64,000 bases of DNA from Mycobacterium sp. DL440 (GCF_011745145.1 NZ_CP050191.1:2160984-2224983), one strand, 5' to 3'; shown: positions 13,101 through 22,354, counted from the stretch's first letter. Numbers and translations are program-made. Notes: a model not told the origin generated them from the letters alone.

Positions 13101-15359
13101 TTAGCGGATGTCGGTGGAATTGACGGTCGAGATGTCGACCTGTCACGCACGGTCGGCTGGTTCACCACCAAGTACCCGGTGTCGTTGAGCTTCGGGGGCC
13201 GCGGAGGTGGGCTGCGCTGGACGCAGGTGGTGGCTGGTGATGCGGCACTCGGCGCGGTGATCAAAGACGCCAAGGAGCAGCTTCGAGCCCTGCCCGACGG
13301 GCTGACCTACGGTCTGCTGCGCTATCTCAACCCCGACGTGGACCTGGCTGGATCCGATCCCGTCATTGGGTTCAACTACCTCGGACGGCTGGGTTCTCCG
13401 GCGGCTTATGCGTCTGGTGACGTGTGGCGTTTCAGTCAGGCCGGTTTGTCCATGACGGGCGCGGCCGGGGCGATGCCCATTGCGCTGGCGCACTCCGTGG
13501 AGCTCAACGCGGTCACGATCGACACCGACACCGGCCCGCATCTGAATGCGACCTGGACGTGGGCGCCGTCGGCGCTGGATCGCACGGCCGTCACCCGGAT
13601 CAGCCGGTTGTGGTTCGACGCTCTCGCGGGTATCTGCGCCCACGTCAGGCGGGGTGGGGGCGGGTTGACCCCGTCGGATATCGCCCCGGCCCGGCTCAGC
13701 CAACAGCAGATCGATGCGCTGCACGGCGAATTCCCCGTTGCCGACGTGCTGATGTTGACGCCGTTGCAGCAGGGACTGCTGTATCACGCCGGCATTGCGA
13801 ACAGCTCCGGCGACGACGTCTACGCGGTGCAGCTGGATCTGGCATTGAGCGGCCCGCTCGACGTGCACCAGCTCCGCGATGCCGTTCAGGCAGTCGTAAA
13901 CCGGCATCCGCATCTGGCGGCCCGCTTCTGCCCACAATTCGAGCAACCCGTGCAGGTCGTTCCCGCTGATCCCGTGGCGCCCTGGCGGTATATCGAATTG
14001 GACGCCAACGGCATCGGCGTCGACGCACAGATCGAGGAGATCTGTGCGGACGAGCGTTCGGCGGTGTGCGACCTCGAGAACCAGCCCGCCTTCCGTACCG
14101 CGCTCGTTCGCATCGCGGCCGATCGGCACCGTTTCATCCTGACCAATCACCACATCGTGCTCGACGGCTGGTCGATGCCGATCCTGATGCAGGAGATCTT
14201 CGCCGGCTACCACGGGCTACGGTTGCCCGCGGCCTCGCCGTATCGCAGTTTCATGACGTGGCTGGCCGAACGCGATCATCATGCCGCCCACGCAGCGTGG
14301 CGCGAGGTGTTGGCCGGTTTCGACACCCCGATTCTCGTCGGGCCGCCGCAGAAGTTGCGGTTCGGGGAGCGTTGCGTCGATTCGTATCGGGTACCCGCGA
14401 AGACCACCCGCGCGCTCACCAAGCTGGCGCGCTCGCATCACACCACGGTCAACGTGGTGTTGCAGGGTGCCTGGGCACTGCTGCTCAGCTCACTGACCGG
14501 TCAGTCCGACGTCGCGTTCGGCACTGTCGTTTCGGGCAGACCTGCCGAGGTGGACGGCGCGGATTCGATGGTGGGCCTGTTGATCAACACGGTGCCGGTG
14601 CGGGCCACCTTCACACCGGACATGACGACGGCCGATCTGCTGGATCAGCTACAGAATGCTCACAACGAGACACTCGAGCATCAGCACGTGGCACTCAGCG
14701 ACATCCACCGCATCACCGGCCAGGACAGACTGTTCGACACCGTCTTCGTCTATGAGAACTATCCGACTGAGTCCGGGACGCAACCGGGTGGAGACGGATT
14801 GGCCATTACGGGTTTCAGCAGCCGCGACTACTACCACTACCCGATCTCGGTGCAGGCCGGGCCGGGCCGCGAGTTGGAACTGCGGGTTCAATATGACACC
14901 GATGTGTTCGATGCGGAAACCATCGAAGCACTGATGGAGCGGTTCAATAAGGTGTTGGTGGAGATGGCCGCCCATCCGGGTCGCCGCTTGTCGTCCACGG
15001 ACGTCCTGAATGGGTCCGAACACCCACGGCTGCACCGGTGGGGAAGAAAGGCGGTCTCGGCTCAGCCCGAGACCACGGCGGTGCCGGCCCCCGACGGTCG
15101 CGAGACCAATGGCGCCTATTGCCCTCCGTCCACCCTGATCGAGCAGATCGTGGCCAGTATCTATGCCGAGGTGCTGGGCGTGGACCGCGTCGGAGTGGAG
15201 GAGTCGTTCTTCGATTCGGGCGGCGATTCGATTTCTGCGATGCGTGCCATCGCTGCAATCAACGGGGCCCTCGACGTCGAACTCACGATGCTCACGCTGT
15301 TCGACGCCCCGTCCGTGCGGAGCTTGGCGCAGCAGTTGGCAAACGCACCCGCTCAGTGA
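7179..15359 (+). CDS. Nonribosomal peptide synthetase, terminal protein (A-PCP-C-A-PCP-E-C-PCP, no TE)
   Basis: Continues the assembly line of the preceding gene. It starts at GTG overlapping the upstream stop, and a 20-30 residue acidic linker precedes the first A domain. Domains by nucleotide: A (about 7290-8790), PCP (about 8830-9060), C (about 9085-10400, HHIAADG), A (about 10500-12000), PCP (about 12040-12240), E (about 12290-13720, HHLAVDG), C (about 13735-15000, HHIVLDG), PCP (about 15115-15345, GGDS with Ser intact). Both A domains give the code DFWSVGMVHK, a well-known threonine code. With the E domain this predicts Thr then D-allo-Thr. The last C-PCP pair has no A domain, and there is no thioesterase or reductase domain. 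The linker between them looks like a C-A linker joined directly to an A-PCP linker (PAPDG for PAPEY). The product is unknown; siderophore or lipopeptide are both possible. Confidence 0.95.
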   Translation: MSADANRRLLSMDLDDDDELEELDEWGNRAALDVPVAASLSIPLLFAAQVTRDPGAVAVSFDGNHVTYGALDAAANRLAHLLVEQGIGPGQRVALLFSRSIEAIVAIIGVLKTGAAYVPIDPSVPAARLEFVLADSAPIAVVSTADLLDRLSGRGLTVIDVDDPAVASQPATTPLIEPAGDDVAYLIYTSGTTGVPKGVAIPHRNVTRLLDAIDRDVALSPGQVWAQSHSLAFDFSVWEIFGALLHGGRLVVVPESVTRSAEEFHTLLVAERVSVLSQTPSAFYALAAVDTARLEDQLALEVVVFGGEALEPSRLRPWLAEHPELPRLINMYGITETTVHATFREITTADVENAVSPIGVPLADLAFFILDGWLRPVPAGVVGELYVAGAGLGYGYVGRASLTATRFVSCPFGNATAPGIRMYRTGDLVRWGSDGQLQYLGRADEQVKIRGYRIELGEIQAALTALDDVEQAVVIAREDRPGDKRLVGYITGTADPSAARTALGEKLPSYMVPTAVVALETLPLTVNGKLDKKALPAPEYQHIDDYRAPSTPTEEILAGIYAQILGLERVGVDVSFFDLGGDSLQAMRLVAALNRTLDAGLEERVVFDAPTVAQLALRLGADEGRRQPLLAGERPAVMPLSFAQSRLWFVDQLQGPSPVYNLTAGLRLDGPLDVDALGAAFADLLDRHESLRTVFPTVDGTPQQLVVPADQTGFTWGVVDAAGWPASRLQEAVEEAVRHSFDLAAEIPFRAKIFRVAAEEHVLVAVVHHIAADGWSITPLVADLGVAYASRRVGEAPGWEPLAVQYADYTLWQRAQLGDLEDSDSRISQQLKYWADALAGMPERLALPTDRPCPLVADQQGDRVDVEWPADLQQHVARLARDHNATKFMVVQAALLTLLSKLSSSSDVAVGFPIAGRRDPALDELVGFFVNTLVLRVDLAGDPSVAEVLAQVRASSLSAFEHQDVPFEVLVERLNPTRSLTHHPLVQVMLAWQNVPGQTRVSGGGLALGDLQATQLPLDTHTARMDLSFSLAERWTETGEAAGISGTVEFRTDVFDTATIEALVDRLHRVLEAMAADPSRRLSAIDVLDADEQLRLDTVGNRATLTRPAAQPASIPVLFEAQVARDSGAVAVSFDGGHLTYGDLDQAANRLAHLLIERGVGPGQRVAVLFSRSVEAIVAIFAVLKTGAAYVPIDPAVPDSRLEFVLTDSAPVAAVTTNDLADRLDGRQLMVIAVDDVAVAGQPSSAPTVGPAPDDVAYLIYTSGTTGVPKGVAIPHHNVTRLLEALDADLELSADQVWTQSHSLAFDFSVWEIFGALLHGGRLVVVSDTVARSPEEFHALLVDERVSVLSQTPSAFYALQTVDELSPGAELQLELVVFGGEALDPTRLAEWLQDHPVLPRLVNMYGITETTVHASFREITAADVDVAVSPIGVPLKHLAFFVLDRWLRPMPVGVVGELYVAGAGLAAGYVGRPGLSASRFVACPFGAPGQRMYRTGDLVCWRPDGELQYLGRADEQVKIRGYRIELGEIQSVLTALDGVEQAVVIAREDRPGDKRLVGYITGVADPAALRAALGEKLPSYMVPTAVVAIDSLPLTVNGKLDTRALPAPEYQDVDHYRAPATHLEEILAGIFAQVLGLEQVGVDDSFFDLGGDSISAMQVIWRAHHAGLTGRPKDIFVQQTVARLARVVRMADSAGSVIDEGLGPVVATPIMQWLKSLESADGPIDEFNQTVVLQAPTGASEDDVVILLQALLDRHGMLRLRAEDDGEGGWSLTVPEADTVDARAYLQTVDVLTEDALAAARSRLNPAAGAMLSALWSSSTGQLALVVHHLAVDGVSWRIMLEDLNIAWTQHRGEQPVLLPPAGTSFAGWAGLLAEYARHPDVVGEANVWRQVTSIPAALPAPRPAEDTFATAGYLTEFLDAETTHMLLGDVPAAFHAGVHEILLIAFALAWAQYLGTGGAPIAIDVEGHGRQEELADVGGIDGRDVDLSRTVGWFTTKYPVSLSFGGRGGGLRWTQVVAGDAALGAVIKDAKEQLRALPDGLTYGLLRYLNPDVDLAGSDPVIGFNYLGRLGSPAAYASGDVWRFSQAGLSMTGAAGAMPIALAHSVELNAVTIDTDTGPHLNATWTWAPSALDRTAVTRISRLWFDALAGICAHVRRGGGGLTPSDIAPARLSQQQIDALHGEFPVADVLMLTPLQQGLLYHAGIANSSGDDVYAVQLDLALSGPLDVHQLRDAVQAVVNRHPHLAARFCPQFEQPVQVVPADPVAPWRYIELDANGIGVDAQIEEICADERSAVCDLENQPAFRTALVRIAADRHRFILTNHHIVLDGWSMPILMQEIFAGYHGLRLPAASPYRSFMTWLAERDHHAAHAAWREVLAGFDTPILVGPPQKLRFGERCVDSYRVPAKTTRALTKLARSHHTTVNVVLQGAWALLLSSLTGQSDVAFGTVVSGRPAEVDGADSMVGLLINTVPVRATFTPDMTTADLLDQLQNAHNETLEHQHVALSDIHRITGQDRLFDTVFVYENYPTESGTQPGGDGLAITGFSSRDYYHYPISVQAGPGRELELRVQYDTDVFDAETIEALMERFNKVLVEMAAHPGRRLSSTDVLNGSEHPRLHRWGRKAVSAQPETTAVPAPDGRETNGAYCPPSTLIEQIVASIYAEVLGVDRVGVEESFFDSGGDSISAMRAIAAINGALDVELTMLTLFDAPSVRSLAQQLANAPAQ

Positions 15360-15398
15360 ATGCTCGCCGCGTCGACCCCGTGGGGGCCGGTGCGGCGG

Positions 15399-16073
15399 TC
15401 ACCACATGTAGGGCACCAGGCGATAGCGCGCCTTCTTCGTGTATTCGCGATATCCGTCCAGCTCTTCGACAAGCAGCTTTTCTTCATCGCGGATGCGAAC
15501 GATGAGCATGATGAGGCCGGGTACGACGGGCAGCAGCCCCCAATAGGACCCGAGCGCGAGGGGGAAGCCGACGATGGTCAGTACGTTGCCGGTGTACATG
15601 GGATGGCGCACAAGCCCATACAGGCCGGTGGAGGCAAGCTGCTGGCCTGTCTCCACCTGAACGGTGGAGGCCGCGAAGCTGTTCTGGATGACGACGAGGC
15701 TCGTGACGCCCAGCCCGACGGCTACCAGAACATCGCCGGCCACGCAGATCGCCGGCGGCACCGAGGACCAACCGAAGCGATGGTCCAGGGCGCTGACCAC
15801 GACCATTGCTGCCAGCGATGCGTACCACGCCGCAATGAGGACCTTCTGCAGCGTTCGGCTTTCGGCGGCCGGCCCTGCGTGCTTGCGCCGTTGGTGCGCA
15901 GCGGGGTCCGCGCGTTGCAGGTAGATGCTCGGGATCCACGTCGAAAGAGCGAACACCACCAGAAACGCCCACGCCTGCCAGAAGTTGAATGTTCCGGCGA
16001 GTGAGAACAGCACCAAGCCGAACACGATGAGCTCAACGAGCCCGAATCCCACAACTCTCGCAACGGCTTTCAC
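15399..16073 (-). CDS. Isoprenylcysteine carboxyl methyltransferase (ICMT)-family membrane protein
   Basis: 224-residue integral membrane protein of the ICMT/phospholipid methyltransferase superfamily. It has several hydrophobic segments and the C-terminal hallmark GLYGLVRHPMYTG, followed by RIRDEEKLL and a LxGYREY-K-RYRLVPY tail, which form the SAM and substrate pocket in this family. The start is GTG, preceded by AGGAGG at good spacing. It is convergent with the NRPS genes and separated from them by only about 40 bases. Bacterial members methylate varied small or lipid substrates and most are uncharacterised, so the substrate cannot be named. A role as a tailoring enzyme for the neighbouring peptide is possible, but the opposite orientation gives no support. 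Confidence 0.85.
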   Translation of the reverse strand: MKAVARVVGFGLVELIVFGLVLFSLAGTFNFWQAWAFLVVFALSTWIPSIYLQRADPAAHQRRKHAGPAAESRTLQKVLIAAWYASLAAMVVVSALDHRFGWSSVPPAICVAGDVLVAVGLGVTSLVVIQNSFAASTVQVETGQQLASTGLYGLVRHPMYTGNVLTIVGFPLALGSYWGLLPVVPGLIMLIVRIRDEEKLLVEELDGYREYTKKARYRLVPYMW

Positions 16074-16257
16074 GATCCTCCTGTGGTCCGTCGCAGCATC
16101 GGCTGCCGGCAGCCGATGCTGCGCACGCTTAACCTACCGGCGGTTGCCGGGGAGGCGGGTGCGTTTGGCACTGAGTGTTGTTCTGACGATCCTCGGCTGC
16201 GGCGGATTGATCCGGGCTGCGGTTACTTCGTCTGCGCAGCTGCCTTCCAAGACAGCG

Positions 16258-16334
16258 TGGTGCCCTCGGTGAGATTCGAACTCACACTGTACGGGTTTTG
16301 AATCCGTTTCCTCTGCCAGTTGGGATACGAGGGC
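16258..16334 (-). tRNA. tRNA-Leu (anticodon CAA)
   Basis: On the minus strand a complete cloverleaf can be folded. The acceptor stem is GCCCTCG/CGAGGGC (16328-16334 with 16262-16268) and CCA is encoded (16258-16260). The T-arm is GTGAG/CTCAC around TTCGAAT, and the anticodon loop TTCAAAA has CAA at its centre. The mature part is 74 nt plus CCA. Two oddities are visible: the variable loop is only about 5 nt instead of the long class II arm expected of leucine tRNAs, and the last anticodon-stem pair is an A-C mismatch. The amino-acid assignment rests on the anticodon. Confidence 0.9.
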
Positions 16335-16417
16335 GTGCCGATCAGTACTGCGGCCTATCACCATAGATGATGCCCCCGCGGTCGCCGAACGGCGCCCTCC
16401 ACGACACAATGTTTCTC

Positions 16418-17044
16418 ATGACCGGGTCACCAACAGACGCTGACAGACCACGCCGCGTGCTCATCGCCGAGGATGAGGCGCTCATCCGCCTCGACCTCGC
16501 CGAGATGCTCAGAGAAGAGGGCTACGAGGTTGTCGGTGAGGCAGGTGACGGTCAGGTGGCCGTCGAGCTCGCCGAGGCCCTGCACCCGGACCTGGTGATC
16601 ATGGACGTCAAGATGCCGCGCCGCGACGGTATCGACGCCGCCTCTGAGATCGCCAGCAAGCGCATTGCCCCGATCGTCATCCTCACCGCGTTCAGCCAGC
16701 GAGAATTGGTCGAGCGTGCCCGTGATGCCGGGGCGATGGCCTATCTGGTCAAGCCCTTCAGTGTCACCGACCTGGTCCCGGCGATCGAGGTGGCGGTCAG
16801 CCGGTTCAGCGAGATCGCCGCGCTGGAAAACGAAGTCGCGACGTTGGGGGACCGGCTGGAGACCCGCAAGCTGGTCGAGCGGGCCAAGGGTTTGCTGCAG
16901 AGCAAACACCAGATGACCGAGCCCGAGGCCTTCAAGTGGATTCAGCGGGCCGCGATGGACCGCCGTACCACCATGAAACGGGTGGCCGAGGTGGTGCTGG
17001 AAACCCTGGACGAATCCGAGGAAGCGCCCGCTCCGGAGAACTGA
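16418..17044 (+). CDS. pdtaR: ANTAR-domain response regulator PdtaR
   Basis: 208-residue two-component response regulator, closely resembling M. tuberculosis Rv1626 along its whole length from memory of that protein. The receiver domain is about residues 12-130, with acidic pocket E18-D19, phospho-acceptor D63 in VIMDVKMP, and the LVKPFS lysine. A coiled linker and a C-terminal ANTAR RNA-binding domain (about 145-200, KLVERAKGLLQ...AFKWIQRAAMDRRTTMKRVAE) follow. ANTAR proteins bind paired RNA hairpins and act as antiterminators or translation regulators; the cognate kinase PdtaS is encoded elsewhere. The start at MTGSP was chosen because it matches the family N-terminus; an in-frame ATG at 16367 would add 17 unlikely residues. 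The tRNA-pdtaR adjacency is typical of mycobacteria. Confidence 0.95.
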   Translation: MTGSPTDADRPRRVLIAEDEALIRLDLAEMLREEGYEVVGEAGDGQVAVELAEALHPDLVIMDVKMPRRDGIDAASEIASKRIAPIVILTAFSQRELVERARDAGAMAYLVKPFSVTDLVPAIEVAVSRFSEIAALENEVATLGDRLETRKLVERAKGLLQSKHQMTEPEAFKWIQRAAMDRRTTMKRVAEVVLETLDESEEAPAPEN

Positions 17045-17174
17045 CCGACCGGGCCGGTTGTTAATTGTGGGTTTCTGCCGGGCCGAAATTCCACGTTTGG
17101 CCAGTACGCGCGGAAGAAGCCTCACTCAACATCCCGCGCTCGGGCCGGTGGTTGGCTATGTTCTACCCGAAGCT

Positions 17175-17208
17175 CCGGCGCCCCGTCCTCGCAAGGTCAG
17201 GGCGCCGG
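17175..17208. promoter_or_regulatory. Inverted repeat upstream of branched-chain amino-acid ABC operon
   Basis: CCGGCGCCC (17175-17183) and GGGCGCCGG (17200-17208) form a perfect 9-bp stem with a 16-nt loop. It lies between pdtaR and the substrate-binding protein gene and ends 32 bases before the GTG start. There is no T tract. It could be the pdtaR terminator, or a leader hairpin controlling the transporter; the sequence does not decide. Confidence 0.5.
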
Positions 17209-17240
17209 TACCGCTGACAACTCTGACCCGGAGGTGAAGC

Positions 17241-18452
17241 GTGCGCGGTCGCGTGGCACGGAAAGCGTTTGCTCTCGGAAGTGCGGGTGTGGTTGCCCTG
17301 GCGATTGCCGGCTGTAACCAATCCTCGCCAGAAGGCGAGGCATCGCAGACCAATTTGAAGATCGTCGAGAAGGTTCAGATCGACGAGAACGGTGCAGAGG
17401 TCAAGGCGGCCCAGGACGTCACGCCTGCTGATCCTGCCGGCGACGGCAAGGCCGCCTGCCCGCCGGTGATGATCGGCATGATGGGTGCGCTCAACGGTCC
17501 GGACGCCGCCCTGGGCATCAACATCAAGAACGGCGTGCAGCTGGCGATCGACAAGCACAACGCCGCCAACGCCGGCTGCCAGGTGCAGCTCAAGAGCTTT
17601 GACACCGAAGGTGATCCGCAGAAGGCCACCGGCGTGGCGCCGCAGATCGTCGACGAGGCGTTCATCATCGGCCTCATCGGGCCTGCGTTCTCCGGCGAGA
17701 CCAAGGCCACCGGTGACGTGTTCAACCAGGCCGGTCTGGTCGCGGCCACCGCATCGGCCACCAACGTCACGTTGAGCGAGAACGGGTGGCGGACGTTCTT
17801 CCGCGGCCTGGCCAATGACGGCGTGCAGGGCCCCTCGGTGGCCAATTACCTCAAGAACACGCTCGGCAACACGAAGGTGTGCGTTGTCGACGACAGCACC
17901 GACTACGGTCTCGGCCTGGCCGAGGCCGTGCGTGAAACCCTTGGCCCGGTTGCCGATTCGTCGTGCAACATCTCGGTGAAGAAGGGGGACAAGGAGTTCT
18001 CCGCCGCCGTCACCCAGATCAAGGGCGCCGCCCCGGATTCGGTCTTCTACAGCGGTTACTACTCCGAGGCCGCACCGTTCGTGCAGCAACTCAAGGACGG
18101 CGGTGTGACGGCGACCTTCGTCAGCGCCGACGGCACCAAGGATCAACAGTTCGTCGACCAGGCCGGCGAATCATCGAAGGGCGCCTTGCTGTCCTGCCCG
18201 TGTGGTCCGGCCACCGGGGCGTTCGCCGATGAGTACACCCAGAAGTTCGGGCAGGCGCCCGGCACCTACAGCACCGAGGGCTATGACCTGGGCACCATCC
18301 TGCTCAAGGGCATCGACTCCGGTGCGATCACCCGGCCGGCGCTGCTGGACTACGTCCGCAAGTACGAGGGCCAAGGCGTGGCGCGCAAGTACCAGTGGAC
18401 CGACAAGGGCGAGCTGACCACCAACCTGATCTGGATGTACGAAGTCAAGTAG
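17241..18452 (+). CDS. Branched-chain amino-acid type ABC transporter substrate-binding lipoprotein
   Basis: 403-residue periplasmic-type binding protein of the LivJ/LivK (Peripla_BP_6) family. It delivers branched-chain amino acids or a related ligand to the LivHMGF transporter encoded just downstream. The N-terminus has a basic, hydrophobic signal peptide ending in the lipobox LAIAGC, so it should be a lipid-anchored exported protein. The body shows the type I binding-protein pattern (IGMMGALNGPDAALG, a central VCVVDDSTDYG hinge region and GYDLGTILLKGI near the end). The GTG start is preceded by GGAGG. A strong hairpin separates it from livH, which fits the usual excess of binding protein over permease. 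Ligand identity is inferred only from family and context. Confidence 0.92.
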   Translation: MRGRVARKAFALGSAGVVALAIAGCNQSSPEGEASQTNLKIVEKVQIDENGAEVKAAQDVTPADPAGDGKAACPPVMIGMMGALNGPDAALGINIKNGVQLAIDKHNAANAGCQVQLKSFDTEGDPQKATGVAPQIVDEAFIIGLIGPAFSGETKATGDVFNQAGLVAATASATNVTLSENGWRTFFRGLANDGVQGPSVANYLKNTLGNTKVCVVDDSTDYGLGLAEAVRETLGPVADSSCNISVKKGDKEFSAAVTQIKGAAPDSVFYSGYYSEAAPFVQQLKDGGVTATFVSADGTKDQQFVDQAGESSKGALLSCPCGPATGAFADEYTQKFGQAPGTYSTEGYDLGTILLKGIDSGAITRPALLDYVRKYEGQGVARKYQWTDKGELTTNLIWMYEVK

Positions 18453-18460
18453 TCCTCACA

Positions 18461-18503
18461 CGAAACGCGTCCGAGACCGTCCCCGGGACTCGGACGCGTT
18501 TCG
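18461..18503 (+). terminator. Intra-operon hairpin between binding protein gene and livH
   Basis: A perfect 15-bp stem (18461-18475 with 18489-18503) with a 13-nt loop starts 8 bases after the binding-protein stop and ends 33 bases before livH. There is no U tract. It may be a partial terminator or an mRNA 3'-end stabiliser that lets the binding protein be made in excess. Confidence 0.75.
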
Positions 18504-18536
18504 CTTCACATCACTTCAGTCAGGAGCCGCCGCCGG

Positions 18537-19574
18537 ATGATCCACCAGTGCGTCGAGCAGTTCGCCTGCCTGGCAGCCAACATCAGCTTCAACTTGGATG
18601 GTCTGCGAGACGGGTTCTGGCAGTTGACGATCGACGGCCTCTCCTGGGGTGCGATCTATGCACTGGTGGCGGTGGGCTATACCCTGGTCTTCGGCGTGCT
18701 GCGCCTGATCAACTTCGCCCATTCCGAGATCTTCATGCTGGGCATGTTCGGCGCCTACTTCTGTCTGGATGTGATTCTCGGTTTCACCCCGAGCGGCAAC
18801 ACCTACAACAAGGGCGTCGCGTTGACTGTGCTGTATCTCGGCATCGCGTTGCTGTTCGCGATGCTGGTCTCGGGATCGGCGGCAGTCGGTCTGGAACTCA
18901 TCGCCTATCGACCGCTGCGAAAACGCAATGCCCGCGCCCTGACCTTCCTCATCACGGCCATCGGTATGTCATTCGTCCTGCAGGAGTTCGTGCACTTCGT
19001 GTTGCCGAAGCTGATGAAGGGCTACGGCGGGAGCAACGCGCAACAACCCATCGTCCTGGTCCAGCCGAAAGCCCAGTTCACGATTTTCGGCGCGACGGTG
19101 TCGAACGTGACGCTGGTGGTCGTGGGCGCCGCGCTGGTGTTGGCGCTGCTGACCGACATCGCGATCAACCGCACGAAGTTCGGACGTGGGATCCGTGCGG
19201 TGGCGCAGGATCCGACCACCGCCACGCTGATGGGCGTCTCCCGGGAGCGCATCATCATGCGGACCTTCCTCATCGGCGGGTTGCTGGCCGGGGCGGCGGC
19301 GCTGCTGTACACGCTGAAGGTGCCGCAGGGCATCATCTACTCGGGCGGATTCCTCCTCGGCATCAAGGCGTTCTCGGCGGCGGTGCTCGGCGGTATCGGG
19401 AATCTCCGTGGAGCCCTGCTGGGCGGTCTGCTGCTGGGCATCATGGAGAACTACGGGCAGGCGGTATTCGGGACGCAATGGCGTGACGTCGTGGCGTTCG
19501 TGTTGCTGGTGCTGGTCCTGTTGTTCCGGCCGACCGGCATACTCGGTGAAAGCCTCGGGAAGGCACGGGTATGA
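18537..19574 (+). CDS. livH: Branched-chain amino-acid ABC transporter permease LivH
   Basis: 345-residue inner-membrane permease of the LivH family. After an N-terminal stretch it shows the family-typical GLSWGAIYALVAVGYTLVFGVLRLINFAHSE-like region (short core NFAHSE), multiple hydrophobic helices, and the EAA-like GIRAVAQDPTTATLMG cytoplasmic loop that contacts the ATPase. It forms the transmembrane channel with LivM. The last four bases overlap livM (ATGA), so the two are translationally coupled. The N-terminus is somewhat long for the family (about 290-310 is common). Confidence 0.93.
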   Translation: MIHQCVEQFACLAANISFNLDGLRDGFWQLTIDGLSWGAIYALVAVGYTLVFGVLRLINFAHSEIFMLGMFGAYFCLDVILGFTPSGNTYNKGVALTVLYLGIALLFAMLVSGSAAVGLELIAYRPLRKRNARALTFLITAIGMSFVLQEFVHFVLPKLMKGYGGSNAQQPIVLVQPKAQFTIFGATVSNVTLVVVGAALVLALLTDIAINRTKFGRGIRAVAQDPTTATLMGVSRERIIMRTFLIGGLLAGAAALLYTLKVPQGIIYSGGFLLGIKAFSAAVLGGIGNLRGALLGGLLLGIMENYGQAVFGTQWRDVVAFVLLVLVLLFRPTGILGESLGKARV

Positions 19575-20773
19575 GCGAACCTCACGGTTCAGCATCCGCC
19601 GGTTCGGTGACCAAGACCCTGCTGGCCCCCGGCGACGCCATCCGCGAATCCTGGTCCACCCTGCCCAGGGCGGCCAAATGGGTTGTGGGCATTGTGGGAT
19701 TCGGGTTGCTGGCACTGCTGCCGTTGTTCACCCCGAGCTTTCTCAACACCCCTGGCATCAGCTTCGGCGGCACCATGGCACAGTTCGCGATGGTCGCCAT
19801 CATCGCGATCGGCCTCAACGTCGTCGTCGGTCAGGCCGGCCTCCTCGACCTCGGCTACGTCGGCTTCTACGCCGTCGGCGCCTACACCGTCGCCTTGTTG
19901 ACCAGCCCCGACAGCCCGTGGAACAAGGTGGGCCCCAACGGTTTCTTCAGCAAGGACTGGGCCTGGCTGTCCTGCGTGCCGTTGGCCATGGCCGTCACCG
20001 CGCTGGCCGGGTTGATCCTGGGGACGCCGACGCTGCGCTTGCGCGGCGACTACCTGGCCATCGTCACCCTCGGTTTCGGTGAGATCATCCGGCTGCTGGC
20101 CGACAATCTGTCCGACATCACCAACGGTTCACGCGGGCTCAATCAGGTTGCCTATCCTCGGATCGGGGAGAGCGAGAAGTTGCCGAACGGCGTGTTCTCG
20201 AGCGGCAACTCGGTCGGTGAGGCCAACTATGGCACCTGGTGGTTCTGGCTCGGCCTGATCCTGATGATCGGCATCCTGCTGTTGGTCGGCAATCTGGAGC
20301 GCAGCCGGGTCGGGCGCGCCTGGGTAGCCGTTCGGGAGGACGAGGACGCCGCAGAGGTGATGGGCGTCAACACCTTCCGGTTCAAGCTGTGGGCCTTCGT
20401 GATCGGCGCCGCGATCGGTGGGCTCTCCGGTGCGCTCTACGCCGGTCAGGTCCAGTACGTTGCGCCACCGACGTTCAACATCATCAACTCGATGTTGTTC
20501 CTGTGCGCGGTGGTGCTCGGCGGGCAGGGCAACAAGCTCGGCGTGATCTTCGGCGCCTTCATCGTCGTGTATCTGCCGAACCGCCTCCTGGGGGTCGAGT
20601 TCCTCGGGATCAACCTCGGTGACCTGAAGTACCTGTTCTTCGGTCTGGCGCTGGTGGTGCTGATGATCTTCCGGCCGCAGGGGCTGTTCCCGGTGCGCCA
20701 ACAACTGCTGACCTACGGCAGAGCGGCCCGACAGTTGTTGCGCGGCACCACAGACAAGGAGCCGGTGGGATGA
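19571..20773 (+). CDS. livM: Branched-chain amino-acid ABC transporter permease LivM
   Basis: 400-residue second permease of the importer. It has a hydrophilic N-terminal tail of about 40 residues, then repeated membrane helices. The family motif GLNVVVGQAGLLDLGYVGFYAVGAY is represented by its core GQAGLLDLG, and the coupling loop WVAVREDEDAAEVMGVN is present. The C-terminus ends with the common IFRPQGLFP motif. It starts within the livH stop (ATGA) and overlaps livG in the same way, consistent with 1:1 synthesis. Confidence 0.93.
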   Translation: MSEPHGSASAGSVTKTLLAPGDAIRESWSTLPRAAKWVVGIVGFGLLALLPLFTPSFLNTPGISFGGTMAQFAMVAIIAIGLNVVVGQAGLLDLGYVGFYAVGAYTVALLTSPDSPWNKVGPNGFFSKDWAWLSCVPLAMAVTALAGLILGTPTLRLRGDYLAIVTLGFGEIIRLLADNLSDITNGSRGLNQVAYPRIGESEKLPNGVFSSGNSVGEANYGTWWFWLGLILMIGILLLVGNLERSRVGRAWVAVREDEDAAEVMGVNTFRFKLWAFVIGAAIGGLSGALYAGQVQYVAPPTFNIINSMLFLCAVVLGGQGNKLGVIFGAFIVVYLPNRLLGVEFLGINLGDLKYLFFGLALVVLMIFRPQGLFPVRQQLLTYGRAARQLLRGTTDKEPVG

Positions 20774-21624
20774 GCGAGCCCATGCCCGGCGTCACCGAGA
20801 GCGTCGAGGAGCTGGCCGGGGTACACCGTGAGATCCAGGCCGCCGAGGGCGAGGTCCTGCTGGAGACGCGGGATCTCACCGTGAAGTTCGGTGGCCTGGT
20901 GGCGCTGGACTCGGTCAGTTTCAACATCCGGCGCGGGGAGATCCTCGGCCTGATCGGACCCAACGGCGCGGGCAAGACCACCTGTTTCAACGCGATCACC
21001 GGTGTGTACCGGCCCAGCTCGGGGTCGGTCATGTTCGATGGCGCTCCACTGGGCCGGATCAAACGTCACCAGATCACACGACGTGGCATCGCCCGCACCT
21101 TCCAGAACATCCGCCTCTTCGGTGAGATGACCGCACTGGAGAACGTCATGGTGGGAACCGATGCGCGGCACAAGACCTCGGTGCCGGGTGCCCTGGTGCG
21201 GTCCCCACGACACCGTCGCGAGGAGCGGTCCGCGGTCGAACGCGCCGTGGCCTTGCTGCACTTTGTCGGAATCGCGCATCGCGGGGAGGAGAAGGCCAGA
21301 AACCTTCCCTATGGAGATCAGCGGCGCCTGGAGATCGCCCGCGCGCTGGCCACCGAGCCCAAGCTGTTGTGCCTGGACGAGCCGGCTGCGGGGTTCAACC
21401 CGGCCGAGAAGGCATCGCTGATCGAGTTGATCCGAAGGATCCGCGACGACGGCTACACGGTGCTGCTGATCGAGCACGACATGCGCCTGGTGATGGGCGT
21501 GACCGACCGCATCGTGGTGCTGGAATTCGGCCGCAAGATCGCCGACGGATTGCCATCCGAAATCCGCGAGGACCCGAAGGTCATCGCCGCGTATCTGGGG
21601 GTGCCCGATGACGAGCTCGGCTGA
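20770..21624 (+). CDS. livG: Branched-chain amino-acid ABC transporter ATP-binding protein LivG
   Basis: 284-residue ATPase subunit. A 25-residue extension precedes the ABC core. It contains Walker A GPNGAGKTT, Q-loop TFQNIRLF, the divergent signature region LPYGDQRRLEIARAL (no canonical LSGGQ, as is normal for LivG), Walker B LLCLDEPAAG and an H-loop IEHDM. The C-terminal LPSEIREDPKVIAAYLG tail is typical of LivG. It powers import together with LivF. The start overlaps livM by four bases and its end overlaps livF by 17 bases. Confidence 0.94.
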   Translation: MSEPMPGVTESVEELAGVHREIQAAEGEVLLETRDLTVKFGGLVALDSVSFNIRRGEILGLIGPNGAGKTTCFNAITGVYRPSSGSVMFDGAPLGRIKRHQITRRGIARTFQNIRLFGEMTALENVMVGTDARHKTSVPGALVRSPRHRREERSAVERAVALLHFVGIAHRGEEKARNLPYGDQRRLEIARALATEPKLLCLDEPAAGFNPAEKASLIELIRRIRDDGYTVLLIEHDMRLVMGVTDRIVVLEFGRKIADGLPSEIREDPKVIAAYLGVPDDELG

Positions 21625-22354
21625 GACCAGCCGTCCGGTGCTGCTCGAGGTGCGCGACGCGGTGGTGCACTACGGCAGGATCAAGGCGTTGCACGGGGTT
21701 TCGCTGGTGGTGCATGAGGGGGAGTTGGTCACGCTGCTGGGCTCCAACGGGGCCGGCAAGACCACGATGATGCGGGCGATCTCGGGCTTACGGCCGCTGA
21801 CGTCGGGCTCCGTATGGTTCGAAGGCCGCGACATCTCGCGCGTGAAAGCCCATCAGCGCGTCATCGACGGACTGATCCAGGCTCCGGAGGGACGCGGGGT
21901 CTTTCCGGGCATGACGGTGGTGGAAAACCTGGAGATGGGTTGTTATGGGCGCAAATTCGCGTCCCGCCATGAGCACGACGAGCGATTGGACTGGGTGTTC
22001 CAGACGTTCCCGAGGCTGGCTGAACGGCGATCCCAGGTGGGCGGCACCCTCTCCGGCGGCGAACAGCAGATGTTGGCCATCGGCCGCGCGCTGATGTCCC
22101 GACCCAGGGTGCTGTTGCTCGACGAGCCGTCGATGGGGTTGGCGCCGATGGTGATCTCGCAGATCTTCAGGATCATCTCCGAGATCAACTCTCAGGGCAC
22201 CACCGTGTTGCTGGTCGAGCAGAACGCCCAACAGGCGCTGAGTCGCTCGGACCGGGCCTACATCCTGGAGACCGGCAACGTCACCCGAACCGGTGATGCG
22301 CGGGAGTTGTTGGCGGATGACAGCATTCGTGCCGCCTACTTGGGTGTCGCGTAG
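21608..22354 (+). CDS. livF: Branched-chain amino-acid ABC transporter ATP-binding protein LivF
   Basis: 248-residue second ATPase subunit. Walker A GSNGAGKTT, Q-loop IQAPEGRGVFPGMTV, signature LSGGEQQMLAIGRAL, Walker B LLLDEPSMGL and H-loop LLVEQN are all present, as is the C-terminal AAYLGV. The 17-base overlap with livG indicates coupled translation. It completes a full five-subunit importer. Confidence 0.94.
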   Translation: MTSSAETSRPVLLEVRDAVVHYGRIKALHGVSLVVHEGELVTLLGSNGAGKTTMMRAISGLRPLTSGSVWFEGRDISRVKAHQRVIDGLIQAPEGRGVFPGMTVVENLEMGCYGRKFASRHEHDERLDWVFQTFPRLAERRSQVGGTLSGGEQQMLAIGRALMSRPRVLLLDEPSMGLAPMVISQIFRIISEINSQGTTVLLVEQNAQQALSRSDRAYILETGNVTRTGDARELLADDSIRAAYLGVA

